DNA of 25,131 nucleotides from CAYXWH01 sp964468755 (GCA_964468755.1 CAYXWH010000022.1:1-25131); one strand, 5' to 3'; shown: positions 1 to 7,766, numbered from the stretch's first letter. The notes: generated by a model from the sequence alone, not told the origin. Program-made: numbers and translations.

Positions 1-1
1 C

Positions 2-598
2 GGACTGGAGTCAGTCGACCGTGGCTACCTGTTTCGTACCCTTGGCGTGCAGAGTGTGGTAGCCGCCCTTCTCTTTCTGGGGATGGGTATCGCCATCGCC
101 TTTCTGCCCTTGCTGGCGACACAGGTAGTGGGGGTACAGGCGACCGAAGTTGGCATTTTATTCACCATCGGGGGGGTTGCCACCGTGATAGTGGGCGTGC
201 CAATGGGGATGCTGGCCGACCGGAAGGGGAAGCGGCTTTTAATGGTCTCCGGTCTCCTGGTATTCGCTGCCAGCATGGCGGGAATGGCTTTTACCACCAG
301 TTTCCTGTGGTTAATCGGGTTTGTTGTCATACGTAGTATCGGCCTGGCGATGTTCAGCCCGGCCGCGGTAGCCCTCCTCTCGGATACGATACCGAGGCGA
401 CAGCAGAATACCGCCATGGGGATATACGGCGTGTTTGAAGACATCGGGGTTATTATCGGGTCAGCCCTGGCCGGATTTGTCTGGGCTGCCTGGGGACCGC
501 AGTTTACTTTCCTGATTGGCACTGCGGCTGCCGGCCTGGGCGCGTTGATATGCCTTGCCTTTATCAGGGAGGTAGCCGGGCACCATCAGCAACCTTGA
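2..598 (+). CDS. MFS transporter, C-terminal half (5' truncated by window edge)
   Basis: The reading frame is open to the left edge of the window, so the first ~200 residues are missing. The visible ~198 residues contain about six hydrophobic stretches, matching the second six-helix bundle of a major facilitator superfamily permease. A motif-A-like loop (GMLADRKGKRLL) links two of these helices, as expected between helices 8 and 9. It would be an inner-membrane secondary transporter; no substrate can be inferred. An internal GTG at 47 is not a credible start because the upstream codons continue the same helix-like sequence. Family is seen directly; substrate unknown. Confidence 0.85.
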   Translation, partial: GLESVDRGYLFRTLGVQSVVAALLFLGMGIAIAFLPLLATQVVGVQATEVGILFTIGGVATVIVGVPMGMLADRKGKRLLMVSGLLVFAASMAGMAFTTSFLWLIGFVVIRSIGLAMFSPAAVALLSDTIPRRQQNTAMGIYGVFEDIGVIIGSALAGFVWAAWGPQFTFLIGTAAAGLGALICLAFIREVAGHHQQP

Positions 599-671
599 CC
601 TCAAGCTCGGTGATGGCTACCATAGTGGTTGAATGGTAGTCAGGCGGCGTGATAGCGGAATGGAGGCAAAG

Positions 672-1583
672 ATGTCAGACGTGGTACATGATTCGACTCA
701 ACGGGGCCGGGTCACCATGTTTACCGGGAAGGGTGGTGTCGGCAAGACCACCTGTGCCGCGGCGACGGCGCTGCACTATGCCGCCTCGGGGCAAACACTG
801 ACTATATCCACCGATGCCACGCCATCGCTGTCCCATATCTTTGAGGTTGACGGCAGTATAGAACCAGCCGTAGTGCCGGGTAAACTTTACATAAGTGAAC
901 TCGGTGAGGCTGAAGTCAGGAAGATGTGGGATGATAAGTTTGGTCGTGAGATGTATGAGGTCTTTACCTCGATTGTTGATATTGACTATGAGCGGTTCGT
1001 GGAATTCATGACCTCGGTGCTGCCCGGACTGGCCGATGAGTTCATGGTCGACTACATCCGGGAGTTACATCTTCGGGACGGCTATCAGACTATTATCTGG
1101 GACACGGCTCCGCTCGGTCAAACGCTGGCATTGCTGCAAACACCGGCCCTGCTGGAACGGCATTTGCGGATGGCACCGCGGGTCTATTCCAAGCTGAAGC
1201 TGGGCAGGCGCAGTCGGGAGCCGGTGCTGGACATCCTCAGGCGGTGGGAGCGGCTCTCCGCGGAAAATATGCGTTTTCTGCGTGATGAGGTAAGCTTTAC
1301 CATGGTCACCATACCGGAAGCCCTGGCGGTGGAGCAGCTCGACGGCATTTTCTATCAACTGGACAGGCACGGCTTCAGGGTGGGGCAGTTGATAATCAAT
1401 AATGTGCTACGGGCGCAGGGTTCCGATTTTTTACTGACCAAGGCAGGGCAGCAGCGGCACTACCTGGATATGCTCTATGAGAAATACGCCGACCTGGAAA
1501 TCGTGGAAGTGCCCATGTTTCCCCATGAGGTCAAGGGGTTGGACCGGCTGCAGGAAGTATCACGGGTACTATTTCCCCGGTGA
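672..1583 (+). CDS. ArsA/GET3-like anion-transporting ATPase
   Basis: A 303-residue single-domain P-loop ATPase of the SIMIBI class. The deviant Walker A motif GKGGVGKT lies at residues 19-26, and a DTAPLGQTLALL segment matches the ArsA/GET3 switch II signature (usually DTAPTGHTLRLL), with T to L and H to Q changes. ArsA energises arsenite efflux and GET3-like relatives target tail-anchored proteins; no arsB or arsenic gene is nearby, so neither role can be assigned. The frame also opens at 633 and 660, but GGAGG at 662-666 sits five bases before ATG 672, which decides the start. The stop is three bases from that of the convergent rtcB. Confidence 0.8.
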   Translation: MSDVVHDSTQRGRVTMFTGKGGVGKTTCAAATALHYAASGQTLTISTDATPSLSHIFEVDGSIEPAVVPGKLYISELGEAEVRKMWDDKFGREMYEVFTSIVDIDYERFVEFMTSVLPGLADEFMVDYIRELHLRDGYQTIIWDTAPLGQTLALLQTPALLERHLRMAPRVYSKLKLGRRSREPVLDILRRWERLSAENMRFLRDEVSFTMVTIPEALAVEQLDGIFYQLDRHGFRVGQLIINNVLRAQGSDFLLTKAGQQRHYLDMLYEKYADLEIVEVPMFPHEVKGLDRLQEVSRVLFPR

Positions 1584-1586
1584 GGG

Positions 1587-3044
1587 TTACCCTTTGATAA
1601 CCCCGATAGGCCTGGTTCTGGCGACTATCCTGGAGATGCCGGCGCCGTGAGTCACCTCGACCACCGAGGTTATGTCTTTATAGGCTTCAGAGGCTTCCTC
1701 AGCCAGTCCGGGGAGGCTGCCGGTCCGCACCATTATGCCCCGCGCTTCCAGCGCGGTCAGCACATCCCGGCCGCGGAGGTGCTTTTTCGCCGCTGACCGG
1801 CTCTGTATCCTGCCGGCACCATGACAGGTCGAGCCAAAGGTCTCTTTCATTGCCTGTTCCGTTCCCACCAGTAGATAGGACAAGCGCCCCATATCGCCGG
1901 GGATAATCACCGGCTGGCCTATCGTTGCGTAGTGTGGCGGAAGGTCAGGGTGACCGGCCGGGAAAGCCCTGGTAGCGCCCTTGCGGTGCACACACAGCCT
2001 CTCCCGTTTTCCATCCACGTCATGCTCCTCTATCTTGGCCATGTTGTGGGTGACGTCGTAAATGAGTTCCAGACCGGCATCGCGCTCACTTATCCCCAAT
2101 ACCTGGCAGAATGATTCCCGGACCCAGTGGGTGATGCACTGGCGGTTTGCCCAGGCATAGTTGGCAGCACACCGCATTGCCGACAGGTAAGCCTGGCCTT
2201 CCGGGGATTGTACCGGGCAGCAGGCAAGCTGGCGGTCAGGCACGGTGATGCCATATTTCTGCATTGCCCGCACCATCTCTTTGACGTAATCGTCGGCAAC
2301 CTGGTGTCCCAGTCCGCGGGAGCCGCAATGGATGTACAGCACCACCTGGCCGGTTTCGTTGATACCCATGCCCCGGGCGGTGTCCGGCTCGTAGATGGTG
2401 TCGACGGCGGCGACCTCCAGAAAGTGGTTCCCGGAGCCCAGGGTACCGAGCTGCGGTATGCCCCGTTCCCTGGCTCGACTGCTCACCCGGTTGGGGTCAG
2501 CGCCAGCCATTTCTCCTCTTTCCTCGGTGGTCTCCAGGTCTTCCGGCCGGCCGTACCCATTTTCCACTGCCCAGCGCGAGCCTTTGACCAGTACCTTATC
2601 GGTTTCCCTGGAAGTAAGCTTAATCTTGCCCCTGGAGCCGACTCCTGAAGGCACGTTGGTAAACAGGGTGTCCAGGAGCTGCTTTATTCTCGGTTTGACC
2701 TCATCCTGATTCAGGTTGGTGCGGAGGATGCGGACACCGCAGTTGATGTCGAAGCCCACTCCTCCCGGTGAGACCACCCCGTCATCCACTCTCATTGCCG
2801 CGACACCGCCGATGGCGAATCCATATCCCCAGTGGATATCCGGCATAGCCATGGAGTGCCCCACTATGCCGGGCAGGAACGCGACATTGGCTACCTGCTC
2901 CAGTGCTTGTTCGGATAGAATGTGCTCCATCATATTCTCGCTGGCGTAGATGAGACCGGGCACGCGCATGCCTGCCTTGTAGCTGGTGGGTATTCGCCAG
3001 CGATACTGGTCTACTTTCTCCAGGGACCCCTGCCACCTGGTCAT
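1587..3044 (-). CDS. rtcB: RNA-splicing ligase RtcB
   Basis: A 485-residue, full-length RtcB: the GTP- and Mn(2+)-dependent ligase joining RNA 2',3'-cyclic phosphate (or 3'-phosphate) ends to 5'-OH ends in tRNA splicing or RNA repair. Expected active-site residues are visible: D99 and C102 in GFDINCG, N206/H207 in GSGNHFLEV, H239 in HCGSRG, H333 in THNMAK, the guanylylated histidine H408 in CHGAGR, and the C-terminal K484. A GGTGAGG ribosome binding site lies just before ATG 3044. It follows the archease gene by 12 bases, so the two are probably co-transcribed. No inserted intein is seen. Confidence 0.97.
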   Translation of the reverse strand: MTRWQGSLEKVDQYRWRIPTSYKAGMRVPGLIYASENMMEHILSEQALEQVANVAFLPGIVGHSMAMPDIHWGYGFAIGGVAAMRVDDGVVSPGGVGFDINCGVRILRTNLNQDEVKPRIKQLLDTLFTNVPSGVGSRGKIKLTSRETDKVLVKGSRWAVENGYGRPEDLETTEERGEMAGADPNRVSSRARERGIPQLGTLGSGNHFLEVAAVDTIYEPDTARGMGINETGQVVLYIHCGSRGLGHQVADDYVKEMVRAMQKYGITVPDRQLACCPVQSPEGQAYLSAMRCAANYAWANRQCITHWVRESFCQVLGISERDAGLELIYDVTHNMAKIEEHDVDGKRERLCVHRKGATRAFPAGHPDLPPHYATIGQPVIIPGDMGRLSYLLVGTEQAMKETFGSTCHGAGRIQSRSAAKKHLRGRDVLTALEARGIMVRTGSLPGLAEEASEAYKDITSVVEVTHGAGISRIVARTRPIGVIKG

Positions 3045-3056
3045 ATCCTCACCCCC

Positions 3057-3476
3057 CTAGATGTCAAAGATAACCTGCACCTCGTTCTTCTTTTCATCCA
3101 CCTTGAGCATATGATAGGTGGCTGATTTCACTCCCGTCTTGATTTGATGGCGAGACGGGTCATATTTCTCGCCGAAGCACTCGGCTTGTAACTGGTTCCC
3201 TTTAAATTCTATTATAGTAAATCGCTTAAAAATGAGCGAATCAACATCGAAAAAGTAGATAAGCTGGTTAAGCCATTCGAAGAGTAGTGCCTCCGGGTCA
3301 TCCTCACTGATGTCCAGTCGGCGGCATTCGGTTTCCTGCACCGGTTCCAGTTCGGCGATAATCGAAAATAGGCCGTACGCGGCACTGGCAAATGCCTCGG
3401 CAAGATTGCTGCCGTAGGCAATCAGCCCTACGTCGGCCGTATGTTCGATAATCTGGAATTTTGGCTGCTGAGACAT
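3057..3476 (-). CDS. Archease, RtcB activator
   Basis: A 139-residue archease, the small metal-binding protein that speeds RtcB guanylylation and allows multiple turnover. The N-terminal signature EHTADVGL carries the metal-ligand Asp15, the middle has the family pattern EALLFEWLNQLIY, and the C-terminus ends in a hydrophobic strand finishing in DI, as in other archeases. It is the first gene of a two-gene minus-strand unit with rtcB, the arrangement known from many archaea and some bacteria. No strong ribosome binding site is visible before ATG 3476. Confidence 0.93.
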   Translation of the reverse strand: MSQQPKFQIIEHTADVGLIAYGSNLAEAFASAAYGLFSIIAELEPVQETECRRLDISEDDPEALLFEWLNQLIYFFDVDSLIFKRFTIIEFKGNQLQAECFGEKYDPSRHQIKTGVKSATYHMLKVDEKKNEVQVIFDI

Positions 3477-3493
3477 GGCTTAAACCGGTACCT

Positions 3494-3506
3494 GGCGATT
3501 ATCGCC
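3494..3506 (-). promoter_or_regulatory. 13-nt palindrome upstream of archease-rtcB
   Basis: GGCGAT-T-ATCGCC is a perfect dyad 18 bases before the archease start. Read on the minus strand its centre contains GATAAT, a possible -10 element, and it is next to a run of eight G. It could be an operator overlapping the promoter. No convincing -35 is seen, so this is a weak inference. Confidence 0.3.
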
Positions 3507-3532
3507 CCCCCCAACACTTTTGTTCACCTAGC

Positions 3533-3575
3533 AAAAAGACCGGATACTCATCCTCGTTGAATATCCGGTCTTTTT
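3533..3575 (-). terminator. Bidirectional intrinsic terminator
   Basis: A perfect 14-bp stem (AAAAAGACCGGATA paired with TATCCGGTCTTTTT) with a 15-nt loop. A T-tract ends the stem on both strands. It lies after the DUF5679 stop and before archease, so it should end the upstream minus-strand transcript and insulate archease-rtcB. Confidence 0.85.
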
Positions 3576-3607
3576 GTTAAGATCTCGAATTGAAGTAAGT
3601 TTGCTGT

Positions 3608-3748
3608 CTAGCTCTTTCCGATTCGGAACATCTTGGTCCCACATACGGGGCATACACCCTGAGTTGCCGGTTTGCCGTTCTTCATCGTGATGCCTCTGGC
3701 ATCCTTCATTTCTCTCTTAGCCCGGCATTTAACACAATAGGCTTCCAT
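3608..3748 (-). CDS. DUF5679 zinc-ribbon mini-protein
   Basis: A 46-residue ORF starting MEAYCVKCRAKREM and containing CPVCGTKMFRIG near its end. The two CxxC pairs (C5/C8 and C33/C36) form a plausible zinc ribbon, and the sequence matches the DUF5679 pattern as I know it. GGGAGG lies a few bases before ATG 3748, and an intrinsic terminator follows the stop. Function is unknown for the family; nucleic-acid binding is a guess from the ribbon and basic residues. Its strong ribosome binding site, own candidate promoter and terminator support a real gene. Confidence 0.82.
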   Translation of the reverse strand: MEAYCVKCRAKREMKDARGITMKNGKPATQGVCPVCGTKMFRIGKS

Positions 3749-3788
3749 TATTTGTCCTCCCTTTAGAATTATGCTTGCTCGTTTATGC

Positions 3789-3817
3789 AGCTTAAACTAT
3801 TAATTACCGATTGTCAA
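3789..3817 (-). promoter_or_regulatory. Candidate promoter for DUF5679 gene
   Basis: Reading the minus strand, a consensus -35 TTGACA (3817-3812) is followed after 17 bases by TAAGCT (3794-3789), a weak -10. Transcription would begin about 35-45 bases before ATG 3748. Confidence 0.4.
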
Positions 3818-3834
3818 TAGGCAAGAGACGATTT

Positions 3835-4131
3835 TTAAACGGGAATTTCAGGGAAAAGACGTTTCATCGTCTCTTCTTGAGGTAATCCGACAACGGAGAC
3901 TACCTTGTGGTGACTGGTGACGCCCTTGACAATGGTTAACGAACCCTTACCGATACCCAGTAGCTGACTGAGAAAGGCGAGCAATTCCCGGTTGGCTTTG
4001 CCTTTTACCGGTGGTGCGGCTATCTTTACCTGGATGACACCGTTGCTCAAGCCGGTTATCTCGTCGCGGGCGGCATTGGTGACGACTCGCAGTCGCAGCA
4101 GGCTGGTATCATTATGGCTGGCGATGGACAA
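3835..4131 (-). CDS. DUF167 / UPF0235 (YggU-like) protein
   Basis: A 98-residue protein matching the DUF167 family: an N-terminal strand with LRVVTNAARDEI, then the signature KIAAPPVKGKANREL, then a strand-helix segment ending in SVVGLP. These are small alpha/beta proteins of unknown cellular role. The start is TTG 4131, supported by GGGAG eight bases upstream; no in-frame ATG gives a complete first strand. It follows the small membrane protein gene by 38 bases, in which a GCGGCG-GTTAT-CGCCGC hairpin (4150-4166) sits. Confidence 0.86.
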   Translation of the reverse strand: MSIASHNDTSLLRLRVVTNAARDEITGLSNGVIQVKIAAPPVKGKANRELLAFLSQLLGIGKGSLTIVKGVTSHHKVVSVVGLPQEETMKRLFPEIPV

Positions 4132-4169
4132 TAGTAATTCTCCCGGTCGGCGGCGGTTATCGCCGCGAA

Positions 4170-4355
4170 CTATTCATAGGTGCTGCGTGCCAGGGCAAAA
4201 GTAATCGAGGCAAGAAGTAAAATCGCGGCAAGTACAAACCAGAACATCCAGGTAAACTCGGTCATGACGGGCTTAACAATGTCAGCAGCGGTTACAATGC
4301 CCATCAAGGTGCAGAGGCCACCAATAGCACCGGTGATTCCAGATGCAACTCCCAT
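4170..4355 (-). CDS. Small two-helix membrane protein, hypothetical
   Basis: A 61-residue protein with two hydrophobic segments, roughly residues 5-27 and 34-55, separated by a short polar linker containing KPVMTEF. A purine-rich AAAGGGGG is placed seven bases before ATG 4355, a good ribosome binding site. I do not recognise the family. It heads a minus-strand series with the DUF167 gene and diverges from the MBL-fold gene. The translation signal and consistent helix pattern argue that it is real, but no function can be offered. Confidence 0.6.
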   Translation of the reverse strand: MGVASGITGAIGGLCTLMGIVTAADIVKPVMTEFTWMFWFVLAAILLLASITFALARSTYE

Positions 4356-4402
4356 TTTGATACCCCCTTTCCCCTTTTATCGTTTTTGTTAACTATTTGT
4401 TA

Positions 4403-4408
4403 TATAAT
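4403..4408 (+). promoter_or_regulatory. Candidate -10 box for the MBL/radical SAM cluster
   Basis: A consensus TATAAT lies in an A+T-rich divergent intergenic region 58 bases before ATG 4466. No good -35 is seen at the correct distance, so support is limited. Confidence 0.35.
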
Positions 4409-4444
4409 AGAAAGTAAGTTTGCCGGTTATTATCGAATCAAGCG

Positions 4445-4463
4445 TATCATCTGGGATATGATA
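4445..4463 (+). promoter_or_regulatory. Hairpin around the ribosome binding site of the MBL gene
   Basis: TATCAT pairs with ATGATA across a seven-base loop CTGGGAT and ends two bases before ATG 4466. The loop contains the only Shine-Dalgarno-like bases (GGGA). It could modulate translation initiation, but a 6-bp A+T-rich stem may also be chance. Confidence 0.3.
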
Positions 4464-4465
4464 AC

Positions 4466-5128
4466 ATGAAGCTAAAAAATAATCTATACTTTTATCCGGA
4501 AAACGGCGGGGGAGACTGTAATACCTATGTCATTCGCGGGAGTCCCGGTGTCCTGATAGACCCGGGCTGGCCGCAGTTCCTGCCGGTATTGCTGAAGGAA
4601 CTGGACAAGGACGGCATAGACCCCGGAGAAATCGGGACTATTGCCAATACCCATCTTCATCTTGACCATTCCTGGTCTGATGATGCCTTCCGGAAGGTAT
4701 CCGGCGCCAGCATTACCCTGCACCCGCTGCAGAAGCAGTTTTATGACGTATCTTTTATTCAGGTAGCCAGGTATTTCGGGGTTCAGCCTGAAGATTTCAG
4801 CGAGGATAATTGCTTTGAAAACAACCGCTTTAATGCCGGTGACATGAATTTTGAGTTACTTCATTTGCCCGGTCATTCACCGGACAGTATCGGCTACTAC
4901 TGCTCCCGGGAAAAGATATTGATTTGCGGGGATGTAGTCTTTGACCGGAGCACCGGTCGGGCTGACCTTCCCGGGGGTAACGCTGACCAGCTCAAGCGTA
5001 CCATAGAGCAGCTATCGCAACTGGACGTCGAATATTTACTGCCGGGACACATGAATATGGTCAGCGGTGTTGATGAGGTGGCGAATAACTTTAAATACAT
5101 AAAGGAAACGGTACTGGCATGGCTGTAG
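4466..5128 (+). CDS. MBL-fold metallo-hydrolase
   Basis: A 220-residue metallo-beta-lactamase-fold hydrolase. The dinuclear metal site is complete: H63, H65, D67 and H68 in THLHLDHS, H137 in PGHSPDS, D156 in CGDVVF and H195 in PGHM. Length and motif order resemble glyoxalase II-like hydrolases, but the C-terminal substrate domain of true hydroxyacylglutathione hydrolases is not apparent, so the substrate is unknown. The last 10 bases overlap the start of the radical SAM gene, which suggests translational coupling and a shared pathway or operon. Confidence 0.9.
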   Translation: MKLKNNLYFYPENGGGDCNTYVIRGSPGVLIDPGWPQFLPVLLKELDKDGIDPGEIGTIANTHLHLDHSWSDDAFRKVSGASITLHPLQKQFYDVSFIQVARYFGVQPEDFSEDNCFENNRFNAGDMNFELLHLPGHSPDSIGYYCSREKILICGDVVFDRSTGRADLPGGNADQLKRTIEQLSQLDVEYLLPGHMNMVSGVDEVANNFKYIKETVLAWL

Positions 5129-6273
5129 GAGAAACGGCGGCCGGGTCTCTAGAGCTGGGGCCAATCCGCCCGCCGAGTGAAGCCTATTCGCTGCTGCTCC
5201 GGGTGACCAGGAACTGTCCGTGGAACCGGTGCAAGTTCTGCGGTCTGTACAAGGGGCAGCAGTTTGAACTCAGGTCAGTGGATGAGATAAAACGGGAAAT
5301 ACAGACAGTTAAGGTTATCCATGACCAGATTAAGGAACTTGCCGGAAAGGCCGGTCATGGTAACCAGGTGGCGAAGATGGCGGCTGCGGTGTTCAATAAC
5401 GCGCCCAGCGATGTCTATCGCCAGGTGGCACTCTGGCTCTATGCCGGCGGCAGGAATGTCTTTTTACAGGATGCCAATACCCTGATTATGCCCACCGATG
5501 ACCTCGTGGAGATTATCCGGTTTTTAAAGGAGACCTTTCCCGGCATTGAGCGGATAACCAGCTACGGCCGGTCAAAGACAGCCGCCAGGAAAAGTCTTGA
5601 GGAGCTGAAAGCCCTGCACGATGCCGGTCTTTCCCGACTGCACCTGGGGCTGGAGTCGGGGTATGACCCGCTGCTGGCGTATATGAACAAGGGAGTTACC
5701 GCTGCCGAGCATATCGCGGGTGGGAAAAAGGTGGTGGCATCGGGCATTTCGCTGTGCGAGTATGTAATTCTCGGACTCGGTGGGCGGAAGTGGTGGCGCG
5801 AGCACGCTGCCGAGACGGCGAAAGCGCTTAACGAAATCAATCCTGATTTTATCCGGGTGCGGACCCTCGCCGTCAATGAACGCATGCCGCTGTACCGGGA
5901 GGTGGCGAACGGTAGTTTCCTCCGGGCCACGGATGAGGAAATCGTAGAGGAAGAAAAGCAGTTAATCGAGCACCTCGAGTGCAGCGCCAGTTTTGTCAGC
6001 GACCATATTACCAATCTGTTACCGGAGATTGAGGGGAAACTGCCGGAAGAGAAAGAAAAGCTGCTGTCGGTTATCCGCCGGTTTCAGGCATTGCCGCCCG
6101 TAGAGCGGACCAATTTCATCGTGGGGCGGCGGGCCGGGCTGTACGTCTATATGAAAAACCTGGCTGATGAGCGCCGACATAATGCTGCAGAACAGGTGGT
6201 ACGCCGGCTGACTGAAGGCAATGGCGAGGTGCCGCCGCAGGCAATATACGCCATGATGGAACCATTCATATAG
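5119..6273 (+). CDS. Radical SAM protein with CX4CX2C cluster motif
   Basis: A 384-residue radical SAM enzyme of the Elp3/HemN-like superfamily. The presumed 4Fe-4S ligands are in NCPWNRCKFCGLYKG near residues 33-41, spaced CX4CX2C rather than the usual CX3CX2C. A later HLGLESG segment matches the SAM-binding/TIM-barrel strand pattern. No B12, TRAM or SPASM-type cysteine cluster is visible; the C-terminal third is helical and charged. ATG 5119 lies inside the upstream MBL gene. Reaction unknown; proteins with the same CPWNRC-FC-YKG pattern are familiar to me as uncharacterised radical SAM proteins. Confidence 0.85.
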   Translation: MAVGETAAGSLELGPIRPPSEAYSLLLRVTRNCPWNRCKFCGLYKGQQFELRSVDEIKREIQTVKVIHDQIKELAGKAGHGNQVAKMAAAVFNNAPSDVYRQVALWLYAGGRNVFLQDANTLIMPTDDLVEIIRFLKETFPGIERITSYGRSKTAARKSLEELKALHDAGLSRLHLGLESGYDPLLAYMNKGVTAAEHIAGGKKVVASGISLCEYVILGLGGRKWWREHAAETAKALNEINPDFIRVRTLAVNERMPLYREVANGSFLRATDEEIVEEEKQLIEHLECSASFVSDHITNLLPEIEGKLPEEKEKLLSVIRRFQALPPVERTNFIVGRRAGLYVYMKNLADERRHNAAEQVVRRLTEGNGEVPPQAIYAMMEPFI

Positions 6274-6296
6274 GCTGAGACTAGAGGGAATTATTG

Positions 6297-6779
6297 ATGC
6301 TCGTTGTAGCCCACGAAGTAGGGGAGTTACTGCACAGGAAGGGGCTGACCCTGGGGGTGGTGGAGTCAGCTACCGGTGGTCTGATTTCTCACCTGATAAC
6401 CGATGTTCCCGGGAGCTCGGACTACTATAAGGGGTCGGTCACTGCCTACAGTAATGAAGTCAAGATGAAGCTGATTGGTGTCAGCGAAGATACGCTCCGC
6501 CGGCATGGGGCGGTAAGTGCCCAGGTTGCTGAAGAAATGGCTGAGGGCGGCAGGAAGCTGCTGGCGGTAGATATCTGCCTGGCAGATACCGGAATCGCCG
6601 GGCCGGGCGGTGGTAGCCGGGAAAAGGCGGTGGGTCTATTCTACCTGGGGCTGGCGGATAAGAACGGGGCGGGTAGCCGGCAACATACCTTTCCCGGTAA
6701 CCGTGAGCAGAACAAGCAGGAGGCGGCGCAGACCGCACTTGGCTGGCTGCGGGAATACCTGAATTCTTTAATCAGCTAG
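6297..6779 (+). CDS. pncC: PncC/CinA C-terminal amidase
   Basis: A 160-residue stand-alone CinA C-terminal domain. Family hallmarks are ESATGGLISHLITDVPGSS near the N-terminus, GAVSAQVAEEMA in the middle and DTGIAGPGGGS after that. Stand-alone members deamidate nicotinamide mononucleotide to nicotinate mononucleotide in pyridine nucleotide salvage. The N-terminal CinA molybdopterin-binding-like domain is absent. TTG 6294 and ATG 6297 are adjacent in frame; AGAGGG eight bases before 6297 favours the ATG. It follows the radical SAM gene by 23 bases and is probably in the same transcript. Confidence 0.9.
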   Translation: MLVVAHEVGELLHRKGLTLGVVESATGGLISHLITDVPGSSDYYKGSVTAYSNEVKMKLIGVSEDTLRRHGAVSAQVAEEMAEGGRKLLAVDICLADTGIAGPGGGSREKAVGLFYLGLADKNGAGSRQHTFPGNREQNKQEAAQTALGWLREYLNSLIS

Positions 6780-6865
6780 ATTGGCATATTCTTACAAATT
6801 TCTCTACGTCAGATTCAACCTTTCTTTCATTCCCTCGATATTTTTGCCAGTCTCTTCTGCACTTC

Positions 6866-6904
6866 TTTCCCCCGGCTTTGAAGGAGAGGGGGGAAGGGAT
6901 GAGG
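6866..6904 (-). repeat. REP-like G-rich repeat copy
   Basis: Within the 258-base pncC-rph gap, the reverse complement of 6877-6904 begins CCTCATCCC and continues CCCCCCTCTCCTT, matching the C-rich arm of the repeat at 24316-24358 in the opposite orientation. This copy can form an imperfect stem TTCCCCC/GGGGGAA. Apart from it and the rph promoter, the gap holds nothing I recognise. Confidence 0.45.
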
Positions 6905-6980
6905 CAGTAAGGAATGGAAACGGATAATTTTTCCCCACCCTCCCGCCCCCGGTACATTACCGGTAGTTTACACTCTTGAA

Positions 6981-7009
6981 TTGCCATTCCCGTTTGGCAA
7001 TGTTATAGT
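6981..7009 (+). promoter_or_regulatory. Promoter for rph with overlapping dyad
   Basis: TTGCCA (6981-6986), a 17-base spacer and TATAGT (7004-7009), preceded by TGT as an extended -10. Predicted transcription start is about 7016, leaving a ~22-base leader before ATG 7038. ATTGCCA (6980-6986) and TGGCAAT (6995-7001) form a 7-bp inverted repeat over the -35 and spacer, a possible operator. Confidence 0.6.
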
Positions 7010-7037
7010 GAAGTACTATTGGCTGGATTGGAGATGT

Positions 7038-7763
7038 ATGTTGAAAAGGGTTGATGGTCGTGTCTATGATGAGCTGCGGGAGGCAAAGATAATGTCGGGC
7101 TACCAGGGGTTTGCCGAGGGTTCGGCGCTGATTGATGTCGGCAAGACCCGCGTCCTGTGCTCGGCAAGTGTTGAAGATAGGGTGCCCGCTTTTCTCCGGG
7201 GAAGCGGTACCGGCTGGATTACCGCGGAATACGCCATGTTACCCCGGGCGACGGTGACCCGCTCCCCGCGTGATTCGGTGATGGGTAGAGTGGGTGGGCG
7301 AAACCAGGAAATTCAGCGCTTTATCGGGCGCTCGCTGCGAGCGGTAACCAACCTGGGAGAACTGGGGGAAAGGACCCTGATTATTGACTGTGATGTCCTG
7401 CAGGCGGACGGCGGCACCCGGACAGCGGCGGTGACCGGCGCCTACGTGGCTCTGTACCAGGCCCTTCAGACCCTGTCCAATATGGGAATAATAGCCTCGT
7501 TTCCGCTGCGGAGTGCCGTGGCGGCTACCAGTGTGGGTATTGTGCATGGCAATATGCTGCTGGACCTGTGCTACGATGAAGACGTCAATGCCGGTGTCGA
7601 TTTTAACGTGGTCATGACCAGCAAGGGGGAATTCGTCGAGATTCAGGGCACGGCAGAGGGCAAGCCCTTTTCCAGGGAGACGGTGGATGCCTTAATTTCC
7701 CTGGCGGAAAAGGGTATTGCGCAGCTGTTTCAGATACAGGAGGCTGCCCTCAAATCAGGCTAA
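7038..7763 (+). CDS. rph: Ribonuclease PH
   Basis: A 241-residue phosphorolytic 3'-5' exoribonuclease that trims tRNA 3' extensions. It begins with the family pattern KRVDGRVYDELR, contains the PRATVTRSPRDS loop, GRSLRAV, the CDVLQADGGTRTAA phosphate-binding segment and a C-terminal EFVEIQGTAEG. The frame opens at 6981, but that codon lies in the -35 box; GGAG at 7030-7033 and the conserved N-terminus fix ATG 7038, giving the normal family length. It converges on proA with three bases between stops. Confidence 0.96.
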   Translation: MLKRVDGRVYDELREAKIMSGYQGFAEGSALIDVGKTRVLCSASVEDRVPAFLRGSGTGWITAEYAMLPRATVTRSPRDSVMGRVGGRNQEIQRFIGRSLRAVTNLGELGERTLIIDCDVLQADGGTRTAAVTGAYVALYQALQTLSNMGIIASFPLRSAVAATSVGIVHGNMLLDLCYDEDVNAGVDFNVVMTSKGEFVEIQGTAEGKPFSRETVDALISLAEKGIAQLFQIQEAALKSG

Positions 7764-7766
7764 CGG

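Noticed and set aside
617..639. CTACCAT/ATGGTAG inverted repeat between MFS and ArsA genes
   Set aside because: A 7-bp stem with no T-run and no promoter element beside it; could be chance.
2127..2648. 173-residue plus-strand ORF
   Set aside because: Antisense to the conserved core of rtcB.
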